From positions 2,480,001-2,544,000 of the forward strand of contig JALUTQ010000005.1 in assembly GCA_032718865.1 (NCBI GenBank): a stretch of DNA of 64,000 bases, in the 5' to 3' direction. The stretch comes from Tilletia caries (Eukaryota > Basidiomycota > Exobasidiomycetes > Tilletiales > Tilletiaceae). This document shows positions 1-11,709 of the stretch, one piece after another; positions within the stretch are counted from its first letter, which is position 1, and every line of letters begins with the position of its first letter. Below the pieces are notes generated by a model that saw only the letters and a program-made list of their open reading frames with translations, was not told where the DNA came from and did not search any database. Both the position numbers and the translations under genes were made by a program.

Positions 1-2757
1 AAGAGCCGCACGTCAGCTCACCGCCCATTCCCACCAGCAATCCATAAGAAAGGCTACTCACCTGCTCTTGCTGCTTCTGGGTGCACCCGCGACTTCCCTT
101 GGATGAAGCCTGACCAACGAACGAAACAGCCTTTAAGCCATTAGCATTCAAAAAGACGACCAACTCCGCAACGCTCTCGCGGTAATGACAGAAGACCATC
201 GCCTTGGTCTCCCGCTTCCTCGGCGCAGGCTGGCCCCGGAGCCCATCCCCTGCCGTCCAGTGCGCGATCTCCGCCTGCTCCGTCTCTTCGTCATGGTCGA
301 CAAAGTGTTGCTGAACCGTGTCGAGCAAGGCCTGCATCTTCGGGTGGACCACCTGATTCGTCTTGGGATCCTTGGCATCTTCGAGGAGGTCCATGATCGT
401 CTGATACTGCTTGTTCTCCCTGCTGTACAGCTTCCTCTTAGGTCCTTGTGAATTTGCTGCTTTGGACGCAACATCGTAGAACTTGTTGCGGAACATCTCC
501 ACGGAGTAGATGATCAGCGCTTGCATGCAATCCGCCATGCTTGCGAGCTCAGTGAGACAGGATCGTAGGAAGGGTTTGGCGTCGAACTCTGCCTTCTTGC
601 TCCTGTCCTTCATTAAGCTGCGGCAGAAGAAGGAGTGTAGTGTCTTGGGATCTGTTCCACTGCGCAGCACGCCTGCACCGATCGCTTTGTCGAGATATGT
701 CTGTAATTACAAGAGCATCAGGATGGGTCAAAGCAGTGACTGTGGAGCGCGATTGCACAAAACTACACACCCGCATCATTATTCCGAACGCTTCTTGGAT
801 AGGTCCCACCACTGGGCCTGGTGATACTACAATCCTGTTCTCGACCTGATACACAAAGGGCCCATCAGTGCTGATCTGCCATAAGACTCAAAAATTTGAA
901 GAATAACTCACTTTCTTGTGCACGTAGGATCGAATATCCAGCGCGTCCTCTGACCGAATCTCAATGTGCCCAATGTGAAGGCTGTCGATGACCTCTTGCA
1001 CCTTTTCTGACTTGCTGCCGGGTGTTGCGGTCAGAGCGAGGACACGGAAGTGGCGATTGTAACGCATGAGATGCCGGACCACACAGCCATACGCGTAGTT
1101 TCCCGTCGCTCGATGCGCTTCGTCTATCAGACAGAAGGATATATTGAGCGTGTAAGTGATGGCAGAGAAAGGCCCGAAAGGAGAGAGGATTGCTACGTAC
1201 CCACGACAAGACATACAACATCTCTTGGGTCGCATGATGAAGACATCAGGTCGTTTTCGAATGTCTGTGGAGTCATGTAGAAGATTCGCTTCGTTTGCCA
1301 CTGCAAGAGGAAAAAGCGTTCAGCAGTAAGCCAACAGCAGTTCCAACGCATCGAAAGGCGTGACTGTCAACTGACCTCGTCGCCGCGCATTCGTTTTTTG
1401 GTGGAACCGGTCAGCTCGATAGCTTGGTCCCATGGAAGTCCACAGATTCCATGGCAAGCGATCTGTTGCTGCGATACCAAGGGCCTCGTTGGCGCCACGA
1501 AGATGACTGCGGAGTCATGAGCCAGAGAAGGGGGAAGTGAGACTTCGCAACAAGGATGAGCGCCAGACGAGGTACCTACTCTTCCCTTCTGGAAACCAGC
1601 GATAGAAGTTGAGAATCACCACAGCTGCGATGAACGTCTTTCCCAGCCCTGTAGGTAATGCGACAAGGACGTTGCTGAACAGAAGAACACACCCTCAGTA
1701 AGTGTGAAGCAGGTACATCGCCAACCCTCCAATTTCCAAGCTGAACTCACTTGAACAACGCTTTTTGAACAATGTTGAACTGGTAGTCACGGAAAGACTT
1801 GTTTGTCGGGTAGACCCACGTCTTGGCGGCCTCTTCGTCGATACGCAACTTCATCGGAGCCGTCGCACTAAGATCGAAAAGGCAGATGTGCGTCAGAATC
1901 GTTCCCTCCCGCCATGTTCAGTTTCAAAAAATAGATCAAAGAACTCACCCCGCTGCGGCTAAGGGCTTATGACCCTTTTCGTCATCGTCGCTGTCGTCGG
2001 TGTCGTAGCTGACCACAACGCCATCGTCGCCCGACCAGTCGGAAAATATATCTTCGTCCTCTTCCTCCTTTGCCTTTTGTTTTCCCTTGCCACCTTTCCC
2101 CTTCGCCTCTTTCTTGCCACTCTTGCCCTTGCGCGTCGGTTGGGAAAAGTCCCACTGCTTCGTGACTTTCTGCGCCTTGAAGGTCATCTGCGCAGTCAGG
2201 TTTTCACCATCCCCGCGCTGTGATTGGGAGGCGCGTCCGCCGCGAGAGGACGATTCGCGACCTGGAGCGGCGCCCGAGCGAGACCGTGAGGGCCCAGCAA
2301 CGTTCGCATCTTGGAGCACGTCGCCGAAGAGGGTTCGTTGCCGAAAGCCGGAAGGACCCGAGGAAGACGATTGCGTGGCTGGTGCACCGTCCGCAGCGGG
2401 AAATGACCCTGATGATTTGGCGCGACTGTTGTTACCTGTTGTCCACATGTTACCTGGTCGGACTGTCCCAATTTTTGGATTGAGCTGGAGATTGGGCTGG
2501 CCAGACTTTGTCAAACTTGACGCAGCACTGAAGCTGTTCTGGCGCGAGATGCTACCGCTTCCGCCTGCTCTTGACGCAGCCGCAGGCGCAGACATAGGCG
2601 CCGCGTTCATTCTTGGACCGCTACTGCCTCTTGCTGGCGCTGGCGTTGGAGTCGAGAGAAGCTGGGTCTCTGCGGCGTCCCAGAAGTCGTCGTCGCCATC
2701 GAGCAGATCGAAGTCATCCTGTCGCGCTGGTGCTGGTGCCGGTGCTGCTGGCGGCAT
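1..2757 (-). CDS. MPH1: ATP-dependent DNA helicase Mph1/FANCM, 3' end outside window
   Basis: A 3'-5' SF2 helicase that remodels replication forks and D-loops in the nucleus (family knowledge). Exons read from the sequence are 2757-1949, 1867-1751, 1674-1580, 1506-1376, 1300-1201, 1123-912, 875-771 and 700-62, all with GT-AG borders and consistent phase. The first exon is an acidic, low-complexity tail. Exon 2 has the family block [21 protein letters not shown], shown here in part as [13 protein letters not shown]. Exon 3 carries Walker A (PTGLGKT). Exons 5 and 6 join to give [15 protein letters not shown] (DEAH box), followed by LALTATPGS (motif III) and the [16 protein letters not shown] stretch typical of FANCM/Mph1. 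Exon 8 runs into the second RecA lobe (MVFCHYRES). The rest of the C-terminal half lies left of base 1. The start at 2757 is preferred, but an in-frame ATG at 2874 is possible. It diverges from the RCC1 gene. Confidence 0.87.
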
Positions 2758-2979
2758 ACTTGGGGAGCGCGCACCTCTTCCTGGGCGCGTCGTGTGTTGC
2801 TGATGCGCGGTGATGGTGGAAGTGTTGGTTTGGTGTTGTTCTCGACGCCTTTCCCACCTTTCCCACCTTGACACGCGTCCGACGCGATGCCTTCACGCGA
2901 CGCGTCTCGTTGGGAGCTCGCTGACTGGATGACCACCATCTTACAATCGATACATACAGTAGGTGGTACTGGCTGTAAG
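2758..2979. promoter_or_regulatory. Divergent MPH1/RCC1-repeat promoter with two ACGCGT boxes
   Basis: A short intergenic stretch between two divergent genes. It contains ACGCGT at 2873-2878 and 2900-2905, the core recognised by MBF-type G1/S factors in fungi. This is motif-level evidence only; the same hexamer recurs in two other promoters of the window. Confidence 0.35.
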
Positions 2980-5058
2980 ATGCTAATGCTGCGCGTGTCC
3001 CGCGTCCAGACGTCCCTCGCGCGCGCCGCCGTGTTGTCATACTCTCAGCGCGCGCTGCATTCATCGTGCCCAAGACGCGTCCAGCGCTTGCTATGGGCCG
3101 GCGCCGTGCTCGACGAGACCTCGCCCAAGCTGCGCGCGGCAACGAGCGCATGGCTGGCTGCCCTTGGAATGGGTCAGGACGCGCAGTACGGGATCAGCTT
3201 CACCCAGATGGCCGCCTCGACGCCGCACAGTCTGCTCGCCTATCGGACCCTCGCACCATCACCACGCGATCTTCCGGCGCCGGAGTCTGAGCACACCGAC
3301 CCTCAGGAGGAAGAACGCGACGATCCGAGCCGCCCGAAGCTCTTGGGTGGCGAGGGACCACCTGGCAATAACGACTCTCCATTGAAATATGTCGGCCTGG
3401 AGAAGATCATCTCTGTTGGAAGGAATACCTTTTCGGAACTTGGTCTCGGCTTCAGCAGTCATGAATCGACCTGGGGCATGGTCCGGTCACTTTCCAACTT
3501 CTCCGGTAGCCATCAGATCAAGCAGCTAGGCGCGGGCCATAATACCAGCTGGGCCGTTACATCCTCCTCCTCTTCAGGCTGTGAGTGATTGTTTTTTGTC
3601 TTATGTGAAGGGCGGATTCTAAATGGACTGACACCATCTTCTACCTGACCCAAGGAAGCCTCGGACATGCTTTTCGCCTGGGGCAACCACTCCCTCGGTC
3701 AGCTCGGCCTCGGCTCCGTCCCCAGTCAGAGCGCATCGACGTCCGGGGATGCCCAGCTTCAACTGTACAGCACACCCAAACAAGTCGAACTGCCCCCAAT
3801 ACCAGATAGTGAGGATGAAGACACGCCCTATATCATCGACAAAGTTGCCGTAGGGCTTGATCATGCACTTGTGCTTCGAAGCTGGACTCGTAAGGATGGC
3901 GAACGGCAAAGTCAAGTTCTCGGGTGTGGACGTGAGTGGCTATGAAGTGACCAGGCATTAACCCCCGTTTTTGATGATCCTAAATGCGCCACCCCTTGCC
4001 GCCGCCGCCCACCCCTCCGCCTCGTCCAGTCAATACCGATGCTCAATTGGGCCTGCCCCTTCACATATCGCATACACCGCACTTGACATCGATCACCGTA
4101 AACGACAATCCCACCAGCATCACCGCAGGCGCCGACACATCCTTTTCCTTCAGACCGGGCTCAACGTCAGCATCTGCATGGGGGAACAGCGAATATGCAC
4201 AAGCTCTCTGGGGAAGTCGGCCTATCGACCGAGTCGAGTGCCCTGTCAGTATCGAAGAGCAACTGCACGATGCCATCGGGGACGACAAGGTCAAGGATAT
4301 CACCGCTGGCGGAAGCTTCAGCCTCGTCCTCACTGGTACGCCCCCCCCAAACCCCCTTCGCCCATCCCCAAAATTCCAAAATGATGCAAAGCCGGGGCCA
4401 ACGGATAAGTCTTTACTGGCTTGTCATGAACGAAAAGATACCGGCACAAGCCTAGTCTTCTCACGACTTGGTTACAGCCTTTGCCGTCTGTTGCGTTGGG
4501 CAGGAGTCATTGCTATGGCTGCCTGTTCCCTTCGGACGGCGAGGCGGCCAGGTCGAACTCCGTCTGAGAACTCGCTCCTTCAACGTACGCCCGCTCTACC
4601 ATGCTATCAAATGCTAACGTCAGCTTGCTGATAATGGCTGTTGCCTCTCCGCAGAATCTGGGCGGGTGTTTGCTGCAGGGTACGGTGCGATCGGCAAAGA
4701 GATGTCCAGCTCTGCACCCCAGTCCTTCGTCTTGCAGGAAGTCGCAGCTCTAGCCGGCCACAACGTCCGCAAGATTGCCAGCGGTCTCGAGTACGCCTGT
4801 GCCATCACGGACGAAGAACGTATCTTCGTCTGGGGACTCGACTCCCGTTTCGGACGCCTCGGTCTGCGCCTTGGCGATCGGCCGGGCTCGGCGCAGGTCG
4901 ATCTGCGCGTCTTTCAGCCGAGGGAGGTGCCTTTGTCTCCGAGTGTGGTTGACGACTCGTACCGGATCGAGGGCATTGCGTGCGGCGGGGACGTGATGTG
5001 GGTCTTAGTCGAACAAGAGGACGGGACTGGCCAGCCAGGAAGATGGCTGGGGAGATGA
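2980..5058 (+). CDS. RCC1-repeat protein, probably mitochondrial (Fmp25/RCC1L-like)
   Basis: Four exons (2980-3580, 3659-3931, 4030-4335, 4655-5058) give 527 residues in one continuous frame. The start at 2980 gives an N-terminus rich in Arg, Ser and Ala with no acidic residues for about 30 residues (MLMLRVSRVQTSLARAA), which looks like a mitochondrial presequence; an ATG 31 codons upstream is less likely. RCC1-type blade motifs follow: SVGRNTFSELGLG, FAWGNHSLGQLGLG, SAWGNSEYAQALWG, VFAAGYGAIGKE and FVWGLDSRFGRLGL, each followed by a hydrophobic strand such as IKQLGAGHNTSWAV or VKDITAGGSFSLVL. This is a beta-propeller, so a scaffold or regulatory role is expected rather than catalysis. In yeast, Fmp25 acts in complex III assembly; equating this gene with it is inference. 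Confidence 0.75.
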
Positions 5059-5355
5059 TTGGCGTACAAATTGTACATACGAAAAGCAGCTCCAATCAAT
5101 GGATCCATCCTTCTAGGACGTCCAGCGTCAGGCTCTAGACGTGCCGCTGTGTGATGCGTGAAATGAGGTGAAGGAGTGTCCTTTCCAAGATTCAACGTCT
5201 CTGTGCCTTGTTGCTTGCCACCATCAGCATATTCCAGAGCCGCAGAACGACACTCGAGGGGATTCTACAACGCGTGCAGGGAGGAGGAGGCGCACCTCAG
5301 TTGTATCGGAGCGTCCACCGTCACCCTTGAGGCAAAGGAAACTCACACGAGCGCG

Positions 5356-5990
5356 ATGGAATTCGGAACGCACTGCCGTCTCGAAAACTGCAACCGACTC
5401 GACTTCCTCCCCGTCAAGTGTCCCGCATGCAAGGAGCCCTTCTGCGACACCCACTACCTCCCACCCGCCCACGAATGTACCGCCCCGGGAGCGAGCGAGT
5501 TCAAACCTGAAGAGTTTGTCGACCCGGCGTCTCGCAAGGCGGCTTCGAGCACGGTGAGGACTCCGTGTCCTGTGCAGGGCTGCAAGCGATTTACGTTGCA
5601 AGTCGAGGAGCGGGAGGGGGGAGAGGGGAAGGCGGTCGGGTCTCGACAAACTGGGCCAGCCTCGTCCTCGTCCAGCCGGGACGTTCAGCAGAAGGAGCAA
5701 AAGGCCTTCACCCATACTGCGCCGAGGTGTTACCGATGTCAAGGTCTCTTCTGCCCTGAGTGAGTACCTTACAAAATCATCCTGGCTAAAATCCACATTA
5801 TATCAGGCGCCTGCTCATCCCGGTCCTCTCCTCACCTCCCAGCCATCGACCCCTCCCCGCGCACGGCTGCACCGCGCCCCCGCCCAAGTCAGAGGGACAA
5901 CATAAAGGCGAAGCGGCGGACGAACGGAAACGGCGTGCGCAAGAGATGATGGCTAAACACTTTCCTAGCAAGGCGAAGAAGAAAGCTTGA
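5356..5990 (+). CDS. Protein with two AN1-type zinc fingers (Cuz1/ZFAND2-like)
   Basis: Two exons (5356-5759 and 5843-5990) encode 183 residues. The first AN1 finger is at about residues 8-42 (CRLENC, then FLPVKCPACKEPFC, then the H and C ligands in THYLPPAHEC). The second starts with CPVQGC and ends with CYRCQGLFC, joined across the intron to DHRPLPAHGC. The C-terminus is short, basic and lysine-rich. Paired AN1 fingers are typical of Cuz1/ZFAND2 proteins, which link Cdc48/p97 and the proteasome under stress (family knowledge). An insertion rich in Ser, Gly and Glu splits the second finger. No other domain is visible. Confidence 0.78.
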
Positions 5991-7068
5991 GACGGATCAT
6001 CGGACGATACTCCATACGGTCGTCACATCCGTGCGATAATCGAGACGAAAGTTGGGGCCCACTCCGATCGCTGGTTGCTGGTCGGTGTTGTGTGCCAATT
6101 GCCAGTGAAGCATCGAAGAAGCGATCGTCTCAAGGCTTCAGGATTTTCCGTCCGATTTCTCTTGGCTCCGCTCCAGTTCACCTCTGCCCGCACCGTCCGG
6201 ACGGGACATGGGACATGAGCTCAGCCAATGGTCTCCTTTCGGCACCTGAGCAAGTTCTCTTTCTGAGGCAAGTGGTCGATGCTGAACAGGAACACAAAAG
6301 GGCAGCTTGACCCGTTCATCCAGAAAAGCGATGCCCCCCTCTACCTGACGCCTATACCTGCGGCCTGAGCTGAGCCTGACCTGTCCCAACTCCCAACTCC
6401 CGACTCCCAGCGCTCCCCAGACCGCGCACGCTCTCGCAAAGAAATGTATCCCGCGACCCGCACGCTGGCTTGTGCGACCACGCCTTGTTGACTGCTTCCG
6501 TCGAACGGAATTATAGACTTTTTCCCCCAGCCTCACGCATTCCGCATGCGGCTGTCAAGTGTCAACCGCCTCCGCCGCCTGCCCTGGTCTCGTCTCGCTC
6601 GAGTGTCGTGTGCCACCGATCTGGATCGAGATCAAGCAGTCCCCACTCCCCAGGGTCGCTCCTGCGCGCCTTCCGACATGGTTATTTGGCACTTTGGCCG
6701 TTCTGTCTGCGCCACTCACTTCTGCACTGCGTCTTGGCGGGCAGCGATCCGCGCTGGCTGCTGCCTCTTTATTTCCAGGCGGCCACAAGCAGCCAGCCAG
6801 CCAGCTGGCCAGCAGCTCGAGCTCCAGGAACATCCACAAACACGTTCGCGTTTCCTGGGCTGGGCTCAATTCCACGCTCTCCTGCCGCCTGCACTCCTTG
6901 CCGCCGGTCTGACCCGCTGACCCGCTCCTTCCCCACTTACTTGCAGCTTGCAGATGGCTTGCAAACGAATAAATAGCGGACGAGCTTCTGTAAACTGACT
7001 GGTTGACATCTTCTCTGCGCCTCCTTTCCCCCCTTCAGCCAGTCAAACAGCGTACCACTCAGTACACC
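5991..7068. other. Intergenic region, no supported gene
   Basis: Long open frames here have no recognisable domain and overlap in several frames, as expected of GC-rich non-coding DNA. An A/T-rich AATAAATA stretch near 6969 lies about 100 bp upstream of the hydrophobin-like gene and could serve as its TATA element. Confidence 0.5.
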
Positions 7069-7515
7069 ATGAACGTGAGTACTCCCGGCAATCGGAGACA
7101 ATTCATGGTTGGCTGCGATTCATTATACCAAGGATCCCCCCCTTCTCACACTCCCGACGTAACCCTTTACAGATCCGCAACATCCTCCTCACCTCCCTCT
7201 TCCTCGCCGTCTCCGCCTCAGCCGCAAAGACGGACCTGGACACCTTCTGCAGCAACCTCTGCTGCAAGAAGATCACCACCACCAAGACGGGTTTGATCGG
7301 TCGTCAGTGCCAGCCCTTCCGACCGGGAAGTGGCGCGCCTTCGTTCGCGCCGGAGCCGAGCTGCCCTGATCAGCCGCTGTGCTGCCAGATCGGTGAGTCC
7401 CGGCACCGTTCTGGAGTTGCATGGAACATTCTCTGACCCCCTCGATCATTCTCTGTACATCACAGTGGCTCCCGGCGGCCGCCTTGGCGCGAAGTGCTCG
7501 CGGATCTATTTCTGA
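7069..7515 (+). CDS. Small secreted cysteine-rich protein, hydrophobin-like
   Basis: A three-exon gene (7069-7074, 7173-7392, 7466-7515) of 91 residues, too fragmented to appear as a simple open frame. Exon 1 codes only for Met-Asn. The N-terminus (MNIRNILLTSLFLAVSASA) is a clear signal peptide. The mature part has eight cysteines in the hydrophobin order C-CC-C-C-CC-C, with spacings 3, 14, 17, 5, 12 and a 5-residue tail. The order fits hydrophobins, which coat hyphae and spores with amphipathic films. The spacing is closer to class II than to the class I pattern usual in basidiomycetes, and the first gap is unusually short. A hydrophobin-like effector or another eight-cysteine secreted protein is the alternative. 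Confidence 0.62.
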
Positions 7516-8628
7516 TTCCATTCATCCCCTTCTCAAGCTTGCCCAAGGGCTGCGCTCAGCGATTACTGGGTTTCGTTCATGCGAAGGACCAAGATGTACG
7601 AAAAGTCTTGCGAAAGAAATACCACTTTCTCATCCGCGAGACTCTTGTATCGTTTGTTTGCTGGCATGGAATGTCCCAGGGAAACAAGGGGAGGGAGGCA
7701 CAGGATGTTCGCGCCCGTCAACGGCAAGCTCTTCCAAAAATTATCACTGCATTCCTCAGCGTCGAGGGAGAGGGGGGTACTCCGCATCAACTGCGGACGC
7801 CAAAGGAGTTCAGGCCGAGGACGACTGAAACTGCGAGCCGACGCTCAAAGGAATGGATGGAAAATCCAGGAGAACCGGGTCCCATTAATTCGGTAAGGGC
7901 GTGGTTGAAACCTTGTTCCCCTAACTTTAGTTAAGGGGTTATAGGGCGGCTCCCGCCTTACGGCCGTAAGCTTTTTGCCATTCAGGCTCGTAGTTTGGGA
8001 CTTTTCTTCGCAACTACCAACACAACACACCATTCTGAATCAGTAGACCCTTGACCAAATCTAGTCCTGCAACTTCTGGCACAGGTTTCGTGGTTGTAGC
8101 ATCAGAATTGACTGATCTGTCCTTGAGCCAAAGTTTGGTTTTCCTTACATAAGCACAGAGTGCAGAAATCTTGCATACGTAATCAGTTCATTCATTTCGA
8201 CACTCGACAGACGACAACCAACACCGCCAGCCTTTCTTCACGCTTCCATCGAAGCCCGACAAGCATCATGCGAATTGAACAATCCCCCTCGATTTCTTTT
8301 TAACCGCTCTCTGCTCACCAAGGTTCAAGTTAATGATGCTCACCGCTGTTTTTGCTCTTTTTCTTGCTTAACCTGATGGCTGATACCACTTACCCATACC
8401 AGTCTCTGCTTTGTTCCCATTCTGAGTCCGGCCCAGCAGTCAGCACTCCCGAATTGTCATCCAAGGTGAGCCTCGTGTTTATACGCGCATCTGCATCAGG
8501 TGCTCCGGGTTAGGTCCTTACTCACCCATTCGTTTTTCAGCTCTCTGCTCTTATGAATCCGGTCGACGTCGTCAAGATGAGTAGACTGACTTTCCTCACT
8601 CACCATGCCCCATCGGACAGCTCTCTCC
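7516..8628. other. Intergenic region, no supported gene
   Basis: No open frame here gives a recognisable protein, and I find no RNA gene. The right end leads into the malate dehydrogenase fragment. Confidence 0.45.
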
Positions 8629-8994
8629 CTCGACAAAGCCGCTGCCAAGGTTGCTCCCAAAGCACACCACCTCGTCATCTCCAACCCCGTCAACTCCACC
8701 GTGCCCATCGTCGCCGAGGTCTTCAAGTCTTTACGACCCCAAGCGGTGGGTTTTCCCCCGACCCCCTCTCCCTCTTCTAACGGCTCTGACGCTTCATGAG
8801 TTAAAATGGTGCTCATCACTGCATATCTTCGTACAGTCTGTTCTGTGTCACGGGTCACCACCTTTGACATCACACGCGCCTCCACCTTCCACTTCGACAT
8901 TGCCAACGTCAAGCCCGCCGAGGTCAATGTGTCCGTCGTCGGTGGCCACCTTCGGCGTCACCATTGTGCTTCTCCTCTCTCAAGTCGCCCAGGG
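8629..8994 (+). pseudogene. Fragment of a malate dehydrogenase gene, frameshifted
   Basis: Three pieces in different frames match consecutive parts of NAD-dependent malate dehydrogenase. They are KAAAKVAPKAHHLVISNPVNS followed by VPIVAEVFKS; then YDPKR after a frame change; then, after an intron-like gap of about 90 bp, RASTFHFDIANVKPAEVNV and VVGGH; then FGVTIVLLLSQ in yet another frame. The conserved SNPVNSTVPI loop and the NVPVVGGHSG-type region are both recognisable, but the active-site His is followed by a frameshift. The NAD-binding N-terminus and the C-terminal third are missing. An intron-like interval remains, so this is probably a decayed partial gene duplicate rather than a processed copy. 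Confidence 0.75.
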
Positions 8995-9023
8995 TTCCAT
9001 ACTCCAATAGTATGTTCAACACT

Positions 9024-9075
9024 GGACCTGACCTGACCTGACGGCTGACCTGACCTGACCTGACCTGATCTGACT
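9024..9075. repeat. TGACC pentanucleotide tandem repeat
   Basis: About ten imperfect copies of TGACC/TGACG/TGATC lie in a row just downstream of the malate dehydrogenase fragment. Confidence 0.85.
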
Positions 9076-9871
9076 TTCTTTCTGCTGTGCTCTTGCCTCT
9101 TCTATATTCCCTTACCTTCGCATCAAGCTCTGTTGGCATTTCTTTGCCCATTCGTCTCCGGTCTCAGCCTTCACCCGTCTTCTACGTCCCTTCCGTCTGC
9201 TTCCCCGGCCGCTTATGTTTCCTATCCCCTAACCTCTCCTTCTGCATTAGCCTCACGCTTTTTTCTCCTCAGTCTTTTTAATCTTATCTTCATTGCGCTC
9301 GCAGCTATTCTCCGTCTTGTTTGTCAATTGTCTCTCTCTGCGCGAAGCCATCATATGACATATCATTCTTTGCTTTCTGCTTCCTTGGTAGATACAGCCG
9401 TGCGGGATGATTACGTGTGTGAAGTTCCTCAATCCCTTTTTCACGCAAGTTTGATCAACATTCAAAATGTTACATGGACAATGATATAGATGCTCGTAGC
9501 TACGATCGCAAGTCGCAGCCGCATGGCGAAGCAGACGAAGGGTAGCGAAGCTACCTTGAGCTTCTGCGTAGCCGTGCTGGGCTGAGATTTGGTGACCTTT
9601 CTGATACAAAAGATTCGCGAAAAAGGGGAGGGGGGGAGAGGACGCCCCCAGTCACGTCTTCGCACATCTCTACCAGGTCATAAGGGTCTGAGGTCCACAT
9701 CGAGTCTGAGGGACACCCTGGCCTCTGGGCTTCAGCCGACAGCCAGGTCACTATGGTTCCAAGGCGTAAGTTGCTGCTACTTAACTTTGTTGACTAAGTC
9801 TGTATTTAAATCCCACTCCCAGCCCCCAGCGACCTGTTATTCAACAAGGCGAAAAAGTTAGGGAACACTCT
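9076..9871. other. Intergenic region with one hairpin repeat
   Basis: No supported gene. It contains the perfect hairpin GGTAGC-GAA-GCTACC at about 9541-9555, whose close relatives recur in the tandem repeat at 42.9-43.5 kb. Confidence 0.5.
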
Positions 9872-10083
9872 GGTAAGGTACGCACCCAGGTCAGGAATAA
9901 AATAACCGGGCAGGAGATGGTGTGAAGGGGGCCACGAGATGGCTGAGCAGAGGCCAAGAGATGGCGAAGAGCCGGGCACTTCGTGGCATCTGTGATCTGT
10001 CACAAAAAAAAATCACAACAAAGCCACTCACCGAACAGCCATTTCGCGCAGCACACACGCCGTCCATACGCCAGAAAGACAAG

Positions 10084-11709
10084 ATGAGTAGTACAGGCAA
10101 GAAGAAGGGCTGGTCACCAGTATCCCCTCCCTTCGATGCGCACAACTTACCGATCTTTTGCCTTACAGCAGTGCGGGTCTGCAGACGCGGTTGCCTCGAC
10201 CCCAACGATCCGAAGATGTTGTGCCCACTGCCCTGCTTGCACAACAAGACCAAACAATGTGAGTACAGGCTGCGCACGCGCTCTGGACATTGTGCAATCT
10301 ACTCACTCTGTGCGCGTCCTCCTGCAGCATCTTCCAGCAAAACGAATCACAGCAGCGCCGAGCAGGAGCAGCCGTCTCCTGCGCCTGCCGATGGTAGCCA
10401 TCCTGCTGCAGCCAGCGTGCCCAGTCCAGTCGCCACGGCCATTCTCGGCGCTGCCGGTGCTGCCGGCGCCACTCCTGTCGTTGCTCCTGCTGCCGGTGCA
10501 GCTCCTGGTGGTGCTCTTGCTGCCGGCGCTGCTCCTGCTGGTGCTCTTGCTGCCGGCGCTGCTCCTACTGGTGCTCCTGCTGCCGCTGCCAGTGCTGGCG
10601 CTGTTGACGCTGGCGTAGAGCCTGCTCTCGGCCCTGTCGAATCCCCCGGGCCCGCTCTCGCTGCCGCTATGATGGCCGCCGAAGCAGCAGCAGCAGCCCA
10701 CATATCGACCGACCGCTCGGAAACTGATATCCGACCCCCTTCACCGTTCATTCTTCCGGACACGCAGCGCAGCCAGGGTTCAAGCTCTGGAGGGGATGAG
10801 AATCAGGGAGGGAGCAACATACAGGCTGATTTGGACGCAATCTCTGCTGAGTAGACTGTGAACATCCACGCACTGCTCGTCAATATTAAATGTTACCATA
10901 TTTCTGGCTCCTTTGTCATCGTCCTTTCAGCTGCATCATCGAACGAACACGATGCTGCCCCCAAATCCCAGAGCAAGAAAAGGGCACGCGTCAACCCAAG
11001 CGCGGAGCCGAAACTCACAGAGCTTGAGCAACGTCTGATTTGGCGTGAGTGTGTGCAGTCATGGATTCGTTGCTGGCCTGCCTCAAGAAGACTTCTTTTG
11101 CTCAATTCATGTCCGCCCCGTTTCCACAGTGGACCTGGCTCAGTCGCATGTATATGCGCTCAAGCATTTTAAGTACGAGAGCAATGCGGACGAAAGGATC
11201 AGGGTTATGAAGAGAGGGGCATGGAGGCTGATTGAACAGGTCAGTATAGCTTCCAGAATTTGTTCTCGAATCCCATGCTGAGCAGGAGCACTGTTAAACC
11301 CTCTTCTATCTCTTTTCAGGGCGCGAAGCTGTCCAGACGTACGGACATGGCCGTGGTCATTGCTCTTGCGCCGTTGGATAATGGCAAAGCCAGCGTTGAT
11401 GATGTGGTCTATGTAAGCCCGAATCTATGCGACGCTGCGCGGCCAGCATTGCGCGGAATGGCACAAACGTTTCGGAACGGATTCACAAAGACGATGCACG
11501 GCTACAGAGAGGCAGGGAGAGCGGACGCGGCGCGACAAATGGAGGCAAACAAGAGCTTGATGGCGGAGAAGGCAGAACTACTGGCACAAAACGCGGAGCT
11601 TCAAGCACAAATCCAACGACTTTCTGCTTCGACATCCGGCTCCAACACCCAATCGCGCAGCGATATCCCTTCCTCTTCCTCCGTGTCCCGCTCCAGTTCC
11701 GTCGCCTAG
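10084..11709 (+). CDS. KDZ transposon companion protein (element 1)
   Basis: A multi-exon plus-strand gene; exact introns are uncertain. The start at 10084 gives MSSTGKKKG. A short cysteine motif follows (VCRRGCLDPNDP, then CPLPCLHNKTKQC). A long Ala/Pro-rich repeat, with units like AAGAAPAGAL, fills the middle. After introns the C-terminal part reads GAKLSRRTDMAVVIALAPL, then SPNLCDAARPALRGM and a coiled coil rich in Glu, Ala and Gln. Both the Cys motif and the LS-RTD-A ... N-CD-ARP-L block recur in the element 2 partner (36597-38060), which shows this is a conserved transposon gene. No known domain is recognised; DNA-binding or assembly help for the transposase is inference. Confidence 0.6.

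Noticed and set aside
2087..2803. 238-codon plus-strand open frame
   Set aside because: Shadow of the acidic/low-complexity first exon of MPH1.
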